Made by a program: the position numbers and the translations under genes. The notes below the pieces were generated by a model. The model did no database searches and was not told the origin of the DNA. It worked only from the letters and a program-made list of their open reading frames with translations. Positions 52,071 to 61,230 of a stretch of DNA of 64,000 nucleotides are shown one piece after another. Location of the stretch: positions 186,001 through 250,000 of the forward strand of contig NZ_BMRV01000009.1 in the NCBI RefSeq assembly GCF_014648815.1. Reading direction: 5' to 3'. Every line of letters begins with the position of its first letter. Positions within the stretch are counted from its first letter, which is position 1. The stretch comes from Streptomyces flaveolus (GTDB taxonomy: Bacteria; Actinomycetota; Actinomycetes; Streptomycetales; Streptomycetaceae).

Positions 52071-52898
52071 ATGCCGGACATCGAACTGAGCGCGGGAACC
52101 CTCGAGTACGAGGACACGGGCGGCGAGGGACCGGTCGTCGTCCTCCTCCACGGCCTGGTCCACGACGCCACCGTCTGGCGCGAGGTCATCGCCGGTCTGC
52201 GTGCCGACCACCGGGTGATCGCACCGACCCTGCCCTACGGCTCCCACCGCCGGCCCCTGTCCCGGCCGCCCACCCCGGACCTCGTCAACGAGCTGATAGC
52301 CGAGTTCCTCGACCGCCTCGACCTGACCGACGTCACCCTGGTCGAGAGCGACTGCGGCCGCGCCCAGACGGTGGCGGCCCGGCACCCCGAGCGCCTCGCC
52401 CGGCTGGTGCTGATCTCGTGCGAGGCCTTCGACAACTACCCGCCGGGACTGCCCGGCAAGCTGATCGGCCTTGCCTGCCGCGTGCCCGGCGGCGTGCCCC
52501 TGCTGGTCCGCACGCTGGGTCTGAGAATCCTGCGTCGCCTGCCCGTCGGGATCGGCGCGCTCACCAAGCGTCCCGTGCCGGACGCGATCGTCGACGGCTG
52601 GCTGCGTCCCCTGCGCACCGACCCGGCGATCCGCCGCGACTTCCGGCACTACAACACCCACGTCCGGCGCGGCGAACTGCTGGAGGCCGCCCAGGGGTTG
52701 CGGCGCTTCGACCGGCCCGCGCTCGTCGTCTGGGCTCTCGAAGACCTCATGATGCCCCGCGACCACGGCCGCCGCCTCGCCGAACTGCTCCCGCAGGGAA
52801 GGCTGGTGGAGATCGAGGACACGCGCACGCTCATCGCCGAGGACCAGCCGGAACTGCTCACCTCCCTGCTGCGGGAGTTCGTCGCCGGCAAGCTCTGA
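52071..52898 (+). CDS. alpha/beta hydrolase with atypical catalytic residues
   Basis: 275 aa. The oxyanion HG motif is LLHGLVHD, and the nucleophile elbow reads LVESDCGRAQ rather than GxSxG; the Asp suits a dehalogenase-like nucleophile. Near the C-terminus, where His is expected (GH before EDQPE), the sequence is IEDTRTLIAEDQPELL with no His. It may therefore be a non-enzymatic or differently catalysing member. Separate leaderless promoter. Substrate unknown. Confidence 0.82.
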   Translation: MPDIELSAGTLEYEDTGGEGPVVVLLHGLVHDATVWREVIAGLRADHRVIAPTLPYGSHRRPLSRPPTPDLVNELIAEFLDRLDLTDVTLVESDCGRAQTVAARHPERLARLVLISCEAFDNYPPGLPGKLIGLACRVPGGVPLLVRTLGLRILRRLPVGIGALTKRPVPDAIVDGWLRPLRTDPAIRRDFRHYNTHVRRGELLEAAQGLRRFDRPALVVWALEDLMMPRDHGRRLAELLPQGRLVEIEDTRTLIAEDQPELLTSLLREFVAGKL

Positions 52899-52916
52899 GG
52901 GCGACGCCCGGGACGG

Positions 52917-53111
52917 TCAGGCCGCCGTCGCCAGTCGGTCGGCGGGCACCCGGTGCGGCGCGACGGCACGGCCGTCGGGCAGCAGCTCGCCGGTGTCGTC
53001 GAAGACGATGCCGCCGTCGCACAGCAGGTTCCACCCCTGCTCGGGATGGGCGGCGACGACGTGCGCGGCGGCGGAGTCGGCTGCGGGGCAGGAAGGCCGG
53101 TGGGAACACAT
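52917..53111 (-). CDS. DUF5999-type small protein
   Basis: 64 aa: MCSHRPSCPAADSAAAHVVAAHPEQGWNLLCDGGIVFDDTGELLPDG resembles the DUF5999 family widespread in Streptomyces. Three Cys, one His in the first 35 residues, so metal binding is conceivable. GGAGGTGCGCC precedes the ATG on the minus strand, which decides this start over the longer frame. Convergent with the hydrolase, 18 nt apart. Confidence 0.85.
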   Translation of the reverse strand: MCSHRPSCPAADSAAAHVVAAHPEQGWNLLCDGGIVFDDTGELLPDGRAVAPHRVPADRLATAA

Positions 53112-53351
53112 GGCGCACCTCCACGTCGTGAGGGCCGCCCCGTCGGTGGAACCGCCCGTACACCGACCGTGCGCCCCGCCGGCGGCCGTCGCCAAGGGGC
53201 TGCGGCGAAGCGTGACAACACCCGGACAACACGGCGACGGTTCCACGACGGCCGACGCGGACTCGCCACCGAAGGGGTGAGGGTCACTCGCTTCGGGTTG
53301 CCCGCCCGGTACGAGTGGAATCCCTCATTCCGACCGACCGGGAGGTCCCCC

Positions 53352-53816
53352 ATGTCCGTACGCCCCGCCGCCCTCGCCGCGGCCGCCGGCGCCGCACTGC
53401 TCCTGCTGGCCGCCCCCACGGCGACCGCGACGGCCGCACCCGCCGCGCCCGCCAAGGCCGACACCGCCGAAACGGTGACCGTCGACCCCACCGGCCGCAT
53501 CGCGGCGGACGGCACCATCACCCTGTCCGGAACCTACCGCTGCGCCGCCGGCACCGGTCCGGTGTACGTCACCTCCTCCGTGAGCCAGTCCGACGAGTCC
53601 GTCACGTACGGCATCGGAGGCTCCCGAGCGGTGTGCGACGGCCGCCTGCACCACTGGTCCAACACCGGTACGACCGCGCGGGTCCTGCGGTCCGGCGCGG
53701 CCCACGTCGAGGCCACCCTGATGGAGATGCGGCCGTTCGGCATCGTGCTGCTGCCGCACTTCCACGCCAAGCACGAGCGGGACGTCAAGCTCGTCCAGGA
53801 CCGAGACCGCGACTGA
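53352..53816 (+). CDS. secreted DUF6299-like protein
   Basis: 154 aa. The N-terminal signal peptide (about 1-31) ends near ATATAAPAAPAKA. The mature part has VTVDPTGRIAADGTITLSGTYRCAAGTGPVYVTSSVSQ and a later Cys, a beta-sandwich-like fold resembling DUF6299. The two Cys could form a disulfide. GGGAGG lies 7 nt before the ATG. Function unknown. Convergent with the CHAT gene, 28 nt apart. Confidence 0.82.
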   Translation: MSVRPAALAAAAGAALLLLAAPTATATAAPAAPAKADTAETVTVDPTGRIAADGTITLSGTYRCAAGTGPVYVTSSVSQSDESVTYGIGGSRAVCDGRLHHWSNTGTTARVLRSGAAHVEATLMEMRPFGIVLLPHFHAKHERDVKLVQDRDRD

Positions 53817-53844
53817 TCCGGCCAGGAGCCGCCGCCCGACTCCG

Positions 53845-56800
53845 CTACCGCCCGTGGTGGGCGAAGGAGGCCCACACCTCCAGCTCGTCCGGCGGACGCC
53901 GGGCCTGGTCGCCCAGCAGGTCCTCGTACCCGGCCAGTTCGGGCGGCAGGATGCGGTCCGGCGCCAGCATCCACAGCTGGGCGGCACGCAGGGCGTCCCG
54001 CGGCGGCACTCCCCGCCCGAGGTGGTGGTGGAGCAGCAGCATCAGCAAGGTGGTCCGCGGATCGTCGGTGATCGCCCAGCGGGAGCCGATGACCGCGGTC
54101 GCCCCCGCCCCGAGGAAGGCCGTGGCCAGGGTGAGCACCTCGTCGTGGTCGTCGACCGTCAGGTCGCTGGTGCAGTTGGCCAGGACGACCGTGCCGCCCG
54201 GCACCCCCGGGTCCCGCTGCGCCGCGCCCGCCAGGATGTCCGCCACGGACACCCGGTGCGTCGCGTCCAGCTTCAGCACCGAGTCCGCCGGTGACGGACC
54301 GGCCTCCGCGTGGCAGTTGACGTGCAGCAGCGCGGTCGGCACGGCGCTGTGCCCAGGCAGGTACGGGACGAGCGACGCCGGTACGGGCGGCAGCGGCGCG
54401 GCCCCGGCCGCACACCCGTCCGGAGGGGCCTCCCGGCCCATGCCGCCGATCACGGTGACCTCCGGGTGGCGGGACGCGACCAGCGCCGCCTCCCGGTGCA
54501 TCGTCCGCGACCCGTCCGGCGCGACGACCACGGCCACCCGGCCCTCGCCCACCTCCGCCCGCGTGCGGTCCGCGACCTCGACGAGCTGCCGGGCACTCGC
54601 GCAGGAGGAGAGGACGGCGCGCTCGCACGCGTACACCGGTCCCTTCCGGCCGGGCGGAAGGCCCTCGGCGGACGGCACGAGGCAGCGGGCCGCGTGCCAG
54701 GGCACGATGCCCAGCGCGCCCACCGGCGCGAGGACCAGCCTCGCCGTCCGGTCCGGCCACCACCCGTCCGCCGCGGCCAGCAGCGGGTCCATCACGGTCT
54801 CGCCCGCCCAGGAGCAGAGCCCGTCCAGCGCCAGGTGCCACTCCTGCTCCAGCCGCAGCAGCGTGCGCCGGTACTTCTCGTGCATCACCCGTGGATGCCG
54901 GGGCGCCGGCCGGGCCTCTTCCCGGTTGGCGTCCTGGAACGCCCGCAGCGAGCGCGCGTACACGTCGAGCGGCCCCTGCCCGAGTGCCGTCAGCCCCGGT
55001 AGCGGCAGCGCGTGGACGTCGCCCGCCGAGGTGACGGCGACCGCGTGACCCGGTGCCCGGCCCTCGCCCGGCACGAGATACACCAGCGCGTCGCTGTCCA
55101 GCCGCCGCAGGGCTTCCGCCACGCGGGCCGGGCCGGGCGCGGCGAGCAGCCGCTTCTCGGCGGCACCGCCCGCGAACGCCTCCAGCACCAGGCGCCGCAG
55201 CCCGTCGGGCACGGCGTCCTCACGGTCGCCGGCAGCGGCCTCCCAGCGGTCGGCGAGGCCGGGGTGACCGGCGTCGCGCAGCAGCTCGGGGACCGTGACG
55301 GCCACCGTCGCGGCGTTCAGCACCAGGCCGCGGCCCAGTTCCAGCGCCTCGAAGGCCGCGCCGGGCAGCCCGTCGGCGAGGCTCCACCGCACCAGCCGCA
55401 GCATGTCGTCCGCCACGGCACGGGCCGCCTCCAGGCCGTGCCCCGCCCCGGACTGCAACAGGACGGACCGGCCGTGCGCCGACAGCGCGGACCGGGCCGT
55501 CTCGCGCGAGGCGCGACGGTGCTCGCGGTCGTCCGGTCCGTGCACCCGGTGGGCCAGGGCCAGCGCCCGGATCAGCACCACGGCGAACGGGTCGCCCGGC
55601 GTCGCGTTCAGCACCAGCCGCGCCTCCCGCAGCGCCGCCACCGCGTCCCGCAGGTCGTCCGCCCGGGCGGTCCGCCGGTGCCGCGTCAGCAACAGGACGC
55701 CCAGCCCGTACAGGCAGCGGCTGCGGGAGCCGTGGAACTCGTGCGCGCTCTCCTCGGCCGCCTGCCGCAGCAGCGCCACGGCCTCGTCGAGCTTGCGGAG
55801 CCCTCCGGCGTCCGGTCCCTCACCGGTTCGGGCGTCCGGTCCGCACAGCGTCGCCGCGGTCCGCAGCAGGATCGCCGGCCGGTGCGGGCTGCTCGCCGGG
55901 CAGCTCGCGGCGATGCGCAGCAGCTCGTCGACGGCCGCCCGCTCCGCGTCGGGGTCCTGGCCGGCGCGCGCCTGCCGCAGGGCGTGCCAGGCCAGTTCCG
56001 TCCGGACGGCGGGCAGCCGCGGGTGGTCGGGCGGCAGGTCCCGGCACGCCGTGCCGAGGTCCTCCAGGGCGCCGGCCGCCGAGACCTCCGCGTCCCGGCG
56101 GCGCGCCCCGGCGAGCAGCAGCCGCGCGGTCCCCAGGCCGGCGAGCAGCTCCGCCCGGAACGGTGCCCACGGCCCGTCTCCGAGCGGACGGAACACCCGC
56201 GCCGGGACCCGCGGATCACCGGCCGAGGCCAGCAGCGCGGCCAGGGGCGGGTGGACGGTGCGCTGCGAGGCGCGGGGCAGCAGCGCCTCGTACACCTGGA
56301 CGGCGGCGTCGAGATCGCCGCGGTCGCCCAGCAGCAGATGCCGGTCCAGGAGCAGCCGGGCCAGGAACTCCGCACACCGGTCCGCCTGCGCGGAGCGCTC
56401 CGCGGGGGAGCGGGGGGCCGTCGCCCCTGCCGGCGGGGCGGCGGGGTCTGCGGACAGCGGGCCGCCGGCGTCCGGTGCGCACCTGTCGTCCAGCGCCGTG
56501 CGGGCCCGTCGGACCAGGGCGACGGCGGTGGTCAGGTCGTGCTCGTCGCGTTCCCGCAGCCACCGGTGGTAGTGCAGCAGGGCGCGAGCCGCGGCCTGTA
56601 CCGGCCCGTCGGCCGGGGACGCGCCGCCCAGCAGCTCGGCGACCCGTCCGGCCGGCAGGGCGAACGGGTCGGGGGACCCGTCCCCGAGCAGGACGGTCGC
56701 CGCGGGATCGAGCACGGGCGGGGACTCGACGGCCCACTCCCCGGCGGGCCGTGCCCGGGCACGGGGAACGCTGTCGGGGACGGTCCCCGTGGTCCCCGTC

Positions 56801-59217
56801 CACACCCACGCGGGCTCCTTTCCGGTGGCACCGATGCGTGCCGAACCGGCGTGGGCAGTGCCCCGCCCGGCGGTGCCGGGGCGGTGGTGAGCCGGCCGGA
56901 CCGGCCCCGTACCGGTGGCTGGTCCGGCCCCTCCCCTCCCGGTGAGGCCCTCGAAGAGCGTCCGGATCAGGTCCCGGGCGTCGCCCGCCGCCTCCTCCAG
57001 CAGAGCGCGGCTCAGCGGGCCGCGCATCGGCGACCCGTACGGCAGCAGGTCGAGGGCCCCTCGCAGGTCCCGTCCGGTCGCCGCCCGCTCCTCCCGGGTG
57101 ACCGGCCCCGCCTGCGCGGCCCGCAGCCCGAGCACGCCCGCGAAGGCCAGCATCACCGCCCGCAGCCCCTGTGCCTGCGGTTCGACCCGGACGGCGGCCG
57201 TGCGCAGCCGTCGTGCCCAGGCCAGGGAGTCGGCCGCGGACGGCAGTTCGCCCGGTGACCGCAGGACGTCCACCGTCATGCCGACGAGCACGAACACCGG
57301 CTCCTTCTCCAGGGTCTCCGGATCCAGCATCGAGGCCAGCAGCTGAAGGTCGTCCTCGACCTGGGCGAAACCGCTCACGTCCGGCATCCCCGGACCACCG
57401 GGCTCGTCGCGCGCCCGGGCGAACGGCTCGGTGTACCAGACCTGGTACATCAGACAGCCGAGGAACGCCCCGTGCAGGTCGTCGTCCCGCAGCGCACTGC
57501 GCGCGGGCAGCCGTTCCATGGCCACCCGCAGATACCGCAGCGCCTCCCGCAGCAGCGGGCGCCGCGCCACGGGCAGTCCGCAGGCGAAGTCCAGCAGCAA
57601 CGCCGTGCCCAGGAGGACGCAGGCGCCCAGCCGCAGTTCGTCGTCGTGCGGGTAGAGGCCGGCGCCGGTCCGCAGCAGGTCCGCCGCCTCCCGGAGGTCG
57701 GCCACCGCCTTCGGCGCGATGCGTTCGACGGCCAGCGCGGGATCGGACCGGCCGGTGCCGACGGCGACGTTGCTCAGCTCGTAGGAGTGGGGCTGCGCCC
57801 GGTCGACGGCACGCTCGGTGAGGGTGATGCCCGCCTTGAGCACCATCTCGGCCCGGTCCGTGTCGTCCGGTCCGATCACGGCGGTCAGCTGCCGGACGCG
57901 GGCGACGAGCCGGTCGATGCCGTCGTCGTCGAGCACCCGGTCGGACAGGTCCAGCCACCGCAGGTTGACGATCGCGGTCAGGCAGGCGAGGAACTCCTCG
58001 TCCGGCCACCCCGCTTCCGTGCGGGCGACGCTTCCGGGGTCCGCGGCGGCGCCCCAGCGGCCGGACAGCATCTCCTCGAGCAGGACGACCGCCTCGGCCC
58101 GGTCCGCGGCCGGGACGGGATCCCCGGGGCGCTGTGCGGCGCGGTTCTCCTCGGACCGCTCGGCGAGCACCAGGCCCAGCCGCCGTTGTGTGTCGAGGAA
58201 GGCATCCCGGCCCAGCGCGGGATGGGCGAGCGCCCGACGGAACCACGCGGCGGCAGTGCCCTGGGCGTACGCCGAGGAGGAGAGGCCGAGCAGGAAGTCG
58301 CCGATCTCGCAGCCCAGTTCCGCGGCATCGGCGCCGTCGGGACCGTCGTCGGCCAGGTGCGGGCGCAGCATCTCCAGCAGCCGCACGACCTCGGGCACGA
58401 GGCCGTCCGGGTCCGGACCGGTGCCGCTGTCGACCCGGTCGCCCAGCTCCAGGTAGGACAGGAGGGCGAGGTCGAAGGCCACGGCCGGCCGCAGCGCGGG
58501 GTCGAGGTCGTCCGCGCCGAGCGCCGTGCGCAGGTGACCGACGGCGGCCCGCCGGTCCGCCAGCCGCTCGGGGGTGTCGTGCTCCGGTCCGCGGCAGCGG
58601 CCCGACAGGACCAGGCCCAGGACGGCACGGCAGCGGGTGGGGTCGGGGACCAGCCGGCTGTCCGGCCCCTCCAGTGCGGAGCCGAGCAGTTCGACGACCC
58701 GGTCGGCGTCGGCCGCCCGCGCCTCGCCGGGCTCGCTCCGGTAGCAGCGGTCCGCCAGGTCGAAGGCCAGATCGCAGACCATGTCGGTGAGTTCGGCCCG
58801 GAGTGCCTCCCCGGGGGACCCGGGTCCGGCCTCGGCGTGGCCCACTGCCTCGGCGGCGGTCAGCGTACGCAGCGCGTCGAGCCGGTCGATCACGGTGTCG
58901 AGGCTGCGCGGCGTCTGCTCGTACGCGTACCGCAACCGCGCCGCCCAGACGGCCGACTCGAGCAGCGACCGCTGTTCCCCGCTGTCCGCCGGGCACGCGA
59001 GCAGCGCGGCCAGCCGCCGCTCCGCCTCGTCCAGCTCCCCCGGGACCGGACCGGGCGCGTCCCCGGCGGCCCGCAGGACCTCCTCGGCCCGGTCGAGGAG
59101 GCCGGCGCAGCGCAGCGCCTCGGCCTCGCGCCCCGTCCCGACGATCTTTCCGACGTCGTTCAGTGCCTGGGCGTATTCCTGGGAACGATCTTTGAAACCC
59201 TTGTCGTCTGCGCGCAC
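53845..59217 (-). CDS. giant CHAT-domain (caspase-like) peptidase
   Basis: 1790 aa. The C-terminal ~420 residues are a CHAT domain: LGIVPWHAARCLVP, LLHVNCHAEAG with His1636, and VVLANCTSDLTVDDHDE with Cys1682, then GATAVIGSRWAITDD. The N-terminal ~1350 residues are Ala/Leu/Arg-rich helical repeats (TPR-like), with a Gly/Thr/Pro low-complexity zone about 765-830. GTG 59217 is chosen for the GGGGGATTTC ribosome binding site. It is a paralogue of the CHAT protein at 906-4352: the last ~450 residues align block by block (LVYLVPGEG, ALELGRGLVLNAATV, ALRAAQLWMLAPDR). Divergent from an antitoxin-like/RES pair across 122 nt. Confidence 0.88.
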   Translation of the reverse strand: MRADDKGFKDRSQEYAQALNDVGKIVGTGREAEALRCAGLLDRAEEVLRAAGDAPGPVPGELDEAERRLAALLACPADSGEQRSLLESAVWAARLRYAYEQTPRSLDTVIDRLDALRTLTAAEAVGHAEAGPGSPGEALRAELTDMVCDLAFDLADRCYRSEPGEARAADADRVVELLGSALEGPDSRLVPDPTRCRAVLGLVLSGRCRGPEHDTPERLADRRAAVGHLRTALGADDLDPALRPAVAFDLALLSYLELGDRVDSGTGPDPDGLVPEVVRLLEMLRPHLADDGPDGADAAELGCEIGDFLLGLSSSAYAQGTAAAWFRRALAHPALGRDAFLDTQRRLGLVLAERSEENRAAQRPGDPVPAADRAEAVVLLEEMLSGRWGAAADPGSVARTEAGWPDEEFLACLTAIVNLRWLDLSDRVLDDDGIDRLVARVRQLTAVIGPDDTDRAEMVLKAGITLTERAVDRAQPHSYELSNVAVGTGRSDPALAVERIAPKAVADLREAADLLRTGAGLYPHDDELRLGACVLLGTALLLDFACGLPVARRPLLREALRYLRVAMERLPARSALRDDDLHGAFLGCLMYQVWYTEPFARARDEPGGPGMPDVSGFAQVEDDLQLLASMLDPETLEKEPVFVLVGMTVDVLRSPGELPSAADSLAWARRLRTAAVRVEPQAQGLRAVMLAFAGVLGLRAAQAGPVTREERAATGRDLRGALDLLPYGSPMRGPLSRALLEEAAGDARDLIRTLFEGLTGRGGAGPATGTGPVRPAHHRPGTAGRGTAHAGSARIGATGKEPAWVWTGTTGTVPDSVPRARARPAGEWAVESPPVLDPAATVLLGDGSPDPFALPAGRVAELLGGASPADGPVQAAARALLHYHRWLRERDEHDLTTAVALVRRARTALDDRCAPDAGGPLSADPAAPPAGATAPRSPAERSAQADRCAEFLARLLLDRHLLLGDRGDLDAAVQVYEALLPRASQRTVHPPLAALLASAGDPRVPARVFRPLGDGPWAPFRAELLAGLGTARLLLAGARRRDAEVSAAGALEDLGTACRDLPPDHPRLPAVRTELAWHALRQARAGQDPDAERAAVDELLRIAASCPASSPHRPAILLRTAATLCGPDARTGEGPDAGGLRKLDEAVALLRQAAEESAHEFHGSRSRCLYGLGVLLLTRHRRTARADDLRDAVAALREARLVLNATPGDPFAVVLIRALALAHRVHGPDDREHRRASRETARSALSAHGRSVLLQSGAGHGLEAARAVADDMLRLVRWSLADGLPGAAFEALELGRGLVLNAATVAVTVPELLRDAGHPGLADRWEAAAGDREDAVPDGLRRLVLEAFAGGAAEKRLLAAPGPARVAEALRRLDSDALVYLVPGEGRAPGHAVAVTSAGDVHALPLPGLTALGQGPLDVYARSLRAFQDANREEARPAPRHPRVMHEKYRRTLLRLEQEWHLALDGLCSWAGETVMDPLLAAADGWWPDRTARLVLAPVGALGIVPWHAARCLVPSAEGLPPGRKGPVYACERAVLSSCASARQLVEVADRTRAEVGEGRVAVVVAPDGSRTMHREAALVASRHPEVTVIGGMGREAPPDGCAAGAAPLPPVPASLVPYLPGHSAVPTALLHVNCHAEAGPSPADSVLKLDATHRVSVADILAGAAQRDPGVPGGTVVLANCTSDLTVDDHDEVLTLATAFLGAGATAVIGSRWAITDDPRTTLLMLLLHHHLGRGVPPRDALRAAQLWMLAPDRILPPELAGYEDLLGDQARRPPDELEVWASFAHHGR

Positions 59218-59279
59218 GAAATCCCCCTGACCGTGTCGCGGAAAAAGGCCGGGCCGAACTTCTCGTTCCCGTACCGGAA

Positions 59280-59309
59280 TTGCCAAACCGGATCGTAACT
59301 CACTAGCGT
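59280..59309 (+). promoter_or_regulatory. promoter of the antitoxin-like/RES pair
   Basis: TTGCCA (59280-59285), 18-nt spacer, TAGCGT (59304-59309), in the 122-nt gap between the divergent CHAT gene and the antitoxin-like gene. A shared regulator could act on both. Confidence 0.5.
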
Positions 59310-59339
59310 ACGTTCGCATCCGGATCGCGGGAGGGGCGT

Positions 59340-60017
59340 ATGGAAGAGTACGAACAACAACTCATCGCGGAACTGGTGGCGGAACCGGAAACCGTACGCG
59401 AAAAGCTGCGTCCGGACGACCGGGAGAAACTCGACGTCCTGCTCGACCTCCTCGCCGAGGGCGGCGACGAACACCGGGCCAGGGGGATCACCCGGCTCGT
59501 CGCCGACCATCTGCGCCGGGCGCTGCCCGACGACGGGCGCTCGGCGGCCGACCGCCGCCTCAGCGCCGCGACGCTTGCGGACCGGCCGCCGCACGAGGCC
59601 CTGCTGGCCCACTTCTCCCTCGGCGACACCGGCGCGGACGCGGCCGCGCGGTCGGCGCGAGTGCCGGACGGGCCCCTGCTCTCGGCCCGCGACCGGATCA
59701 TGGAGGAACCCGTGCTCACCGCCGAGGAGCTGCGGGACGTCTTCGGCGTCGAACCCGAGGAGCCCGAGCTGATCAGGCTCCGCCCGAGCGAGGGCGTGGA
59801 GGTGCTGCCCGCCTTCCAGTTCGACGGCGAGGGACGGTCGCGCCCGCTGGTGCTCGCCGTCAACGGCCTCCTCGGCGCGGCCGGCGACCCCTGGGGCGTG
59901 GCCGACTGGTGGCTCGGCCCCAACCTGTGGCTGGACGCCGTACCGGCCACGCTGCTCGGCGCGGGCCTGGACGATCAACTACTGGCCGCGGCACGCGCGG
60001 TGGGGGAGGACGACTGA
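59340..60017 (+). CDS. antitoxin-like protein with MbcA/ParS/Xre-type toxin-binding C-terminus (second copy)
   Basis: 225 aa; ATG after GGGAGGGGCGT. N-terminal ~100 residues are acidic and helical. The C-terminal ~80 residues align with the first-locus homologue: LTAEELRDVFGVEPEEPELIRL and LPAFQFDGEGRSRPLVLAVNGLL, then DPWGVADWWLGPNLWLDAVPATLLG. The shared DPWG.A.WWL..N.WL pattern defines the likely RES-binding region. One nt separates it from the RES gene. Predicted to neutralise the RES protein. Confidence 0.72.
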   Translation: MEEYEQQLIAELVAEPETVREKLRPDDREKLDVLLDLLAEGGDEHRARGITRLVADHLRRALPDDGRSAADRRLSAATLADRPPHEALLAHFSLGDTGADAAARSARVPDGPLLSARDRIMEEPVLTAEELRDVFGVEPEEPELIRLRPSEGVEVLPAFQFDGEGRSRPLVLAVNGLLGAAGDPWGVADWWLGPNLWLDAVPATLLGAGLDDQLLAAARAVGEDD

Positions 60018-60018
60018 C

Positions 60019-60699
60019 ATGGCTCGTGGCGCGAGACTGCCGGAGAAGGGCGCGGCGAGGGCGCGTTCGGTCACCTGGCGGGCGGGCAAGGAGCTGTACC
60101 GGGTGCACTCGCACGGCCGTGGCGCCGACTGCTTCAACGTGACGAGACAGGATCACCACTTCGGCGGCGGCCGCTTCGACAGCACCGCCAACGACGCCTA
60201 CTCGTACCTGTACGCCGCCCCCAAGGAGGTCACGGCGCTGGTCGAGCGGCTGGTGCGCGGCCTGGGCTTCGACGCCCTGGGCAGCCCGCGGTTCCTGCCC
60301 CACGAGGAGGTGGCCGGCAAGCGGCTCTCCCGGATCAGGCTCGCCAGGGACGTCAGGCTCGTCTCCCTGCGCAGCATCACCGACCTCAACGCGGTGCAGC
60401 AGAGCGACGGCTGGCTGGTCCGCTCCGACGCCACGGAGTACGCCTTCACCCGCCGCTGGGGGCACTGGCTGCGGGCCGAGGCGGACTGGGCGGACGGGTT
60501 CGTCTGGCGGTCCCGGCTGGACGAGCCGAACGAGTCCCTGGTGCTGTTCGGCGACGGCGAGGACAGCGACCTCGTCGAGGCCACCGGGGAACCGCCGTTG
60601 CTCCTGGACACCCCGGACGGCCTGCGCCGGCTGCGCCGCATGCTGACGAAGTACCGCGTGGAGATCGGCCCGTCGGGCACCGCGGCCTCCTGGTCCTGA
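60019..60699 (+). CDS. RES-domain toxin-like protein (second copy)
   Basis: 226 aa. RES motifs: KELYRVHSHGRGADCFNV (about 24-41), FGGGRFDSTANDAYSYLYAAPKEVTALVERLVRG (about 49-82), with the conserved Arg-Phe-Asp and Glu. The first-locus RES protein shares this layout but only moderate identity. Likely NAD+-consuming or ADP-ribosylating if active. Confidence 0.85.
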   Translation: MARGARLPEKGAARARSVTWRAGKELYRVHSHGRGADCFNVTRQDHHFGGGRFDSTANDAYSYLYAAPKEVTALVERLVRGLGFDALGSPRFLPHEEVAGKRLSRIRLARDVRLVSLRSITDLNAVQQSDGWLVRSDATEYAFTRRWGHWLRAEADWADGFVWRSRLDEPNESLVLFGDGEDSDLVEATGEPPLLLDTPDGLRRLRRMLTKYRVEIGPSGTAASWS

Positions 60700-61230
60700 C
60701 ACCGACCGGCCCTGGTCATTTCCTGGGCGTTCTCCGGTCGCTTTCAGGTAATCGTCGGAATTCGCTGCACATTCATTTCTATAATTGCCGCTCCTCCTTG
60801 TGCGGCCAGGGCTGCCGAAAATCCGGGAGGCGGTATTCCTCCCGGGTTCTCAATCGGTGACCACGACTCCGAGCGACTGCCGCTGGGCGTGAGCGTGTAC
60901 CGGACGTCGTGCGCGTAGGACGACGGCCGGTCGCGTACGGCTTCGTCGGGCCGGCCCTGCTCACCCTGTCGCTCCTGCGCCGGACCCGCCGGACGCCCAT
61001 CTGACGGGGCGTGACGGCCCGTCCGATGAACTCCCACTCGGATTCGGCCAGTTGTGGCTGAGGACCAGTGGATACGGACGGTTCGGCGCCGGGGCGGCCT
61101 GTACGATCATCACCGCACAAAAGCATCCCGACCCAGACAGCACCGACGCGTCGTGGTGTTGCGCAGCGGCTACCAGGCCATCCGGTCACTGGTGCACCCG
61201 GCAACCATGTCTCCACAGAGCGGAGAGAAC
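60700..61230. other. 531-nt region without a recognised gene
   Basis: Contains an AT-rich patch (about 60755-60790; CACATTCATTTCTATAATTG) unusual for this genome and several short frames with no family features. It may contain the DoxX-like gene promoter and a remnant of older sequence. No tRNA or repeat was recognised. Confidence 0.45.

Noticed and set aside
60744..61037. Small minus-strand frame after the second RES gene
   Set aside because: No recognisable protein features; could be random in a gene-free stretch.
61054..61230. Longer N-terminus for the DoxX-like protein
   Set aside because: Basic non-conserved sequence; GTG 61231 has a good ribosome binding site and begins the first membrane helix.
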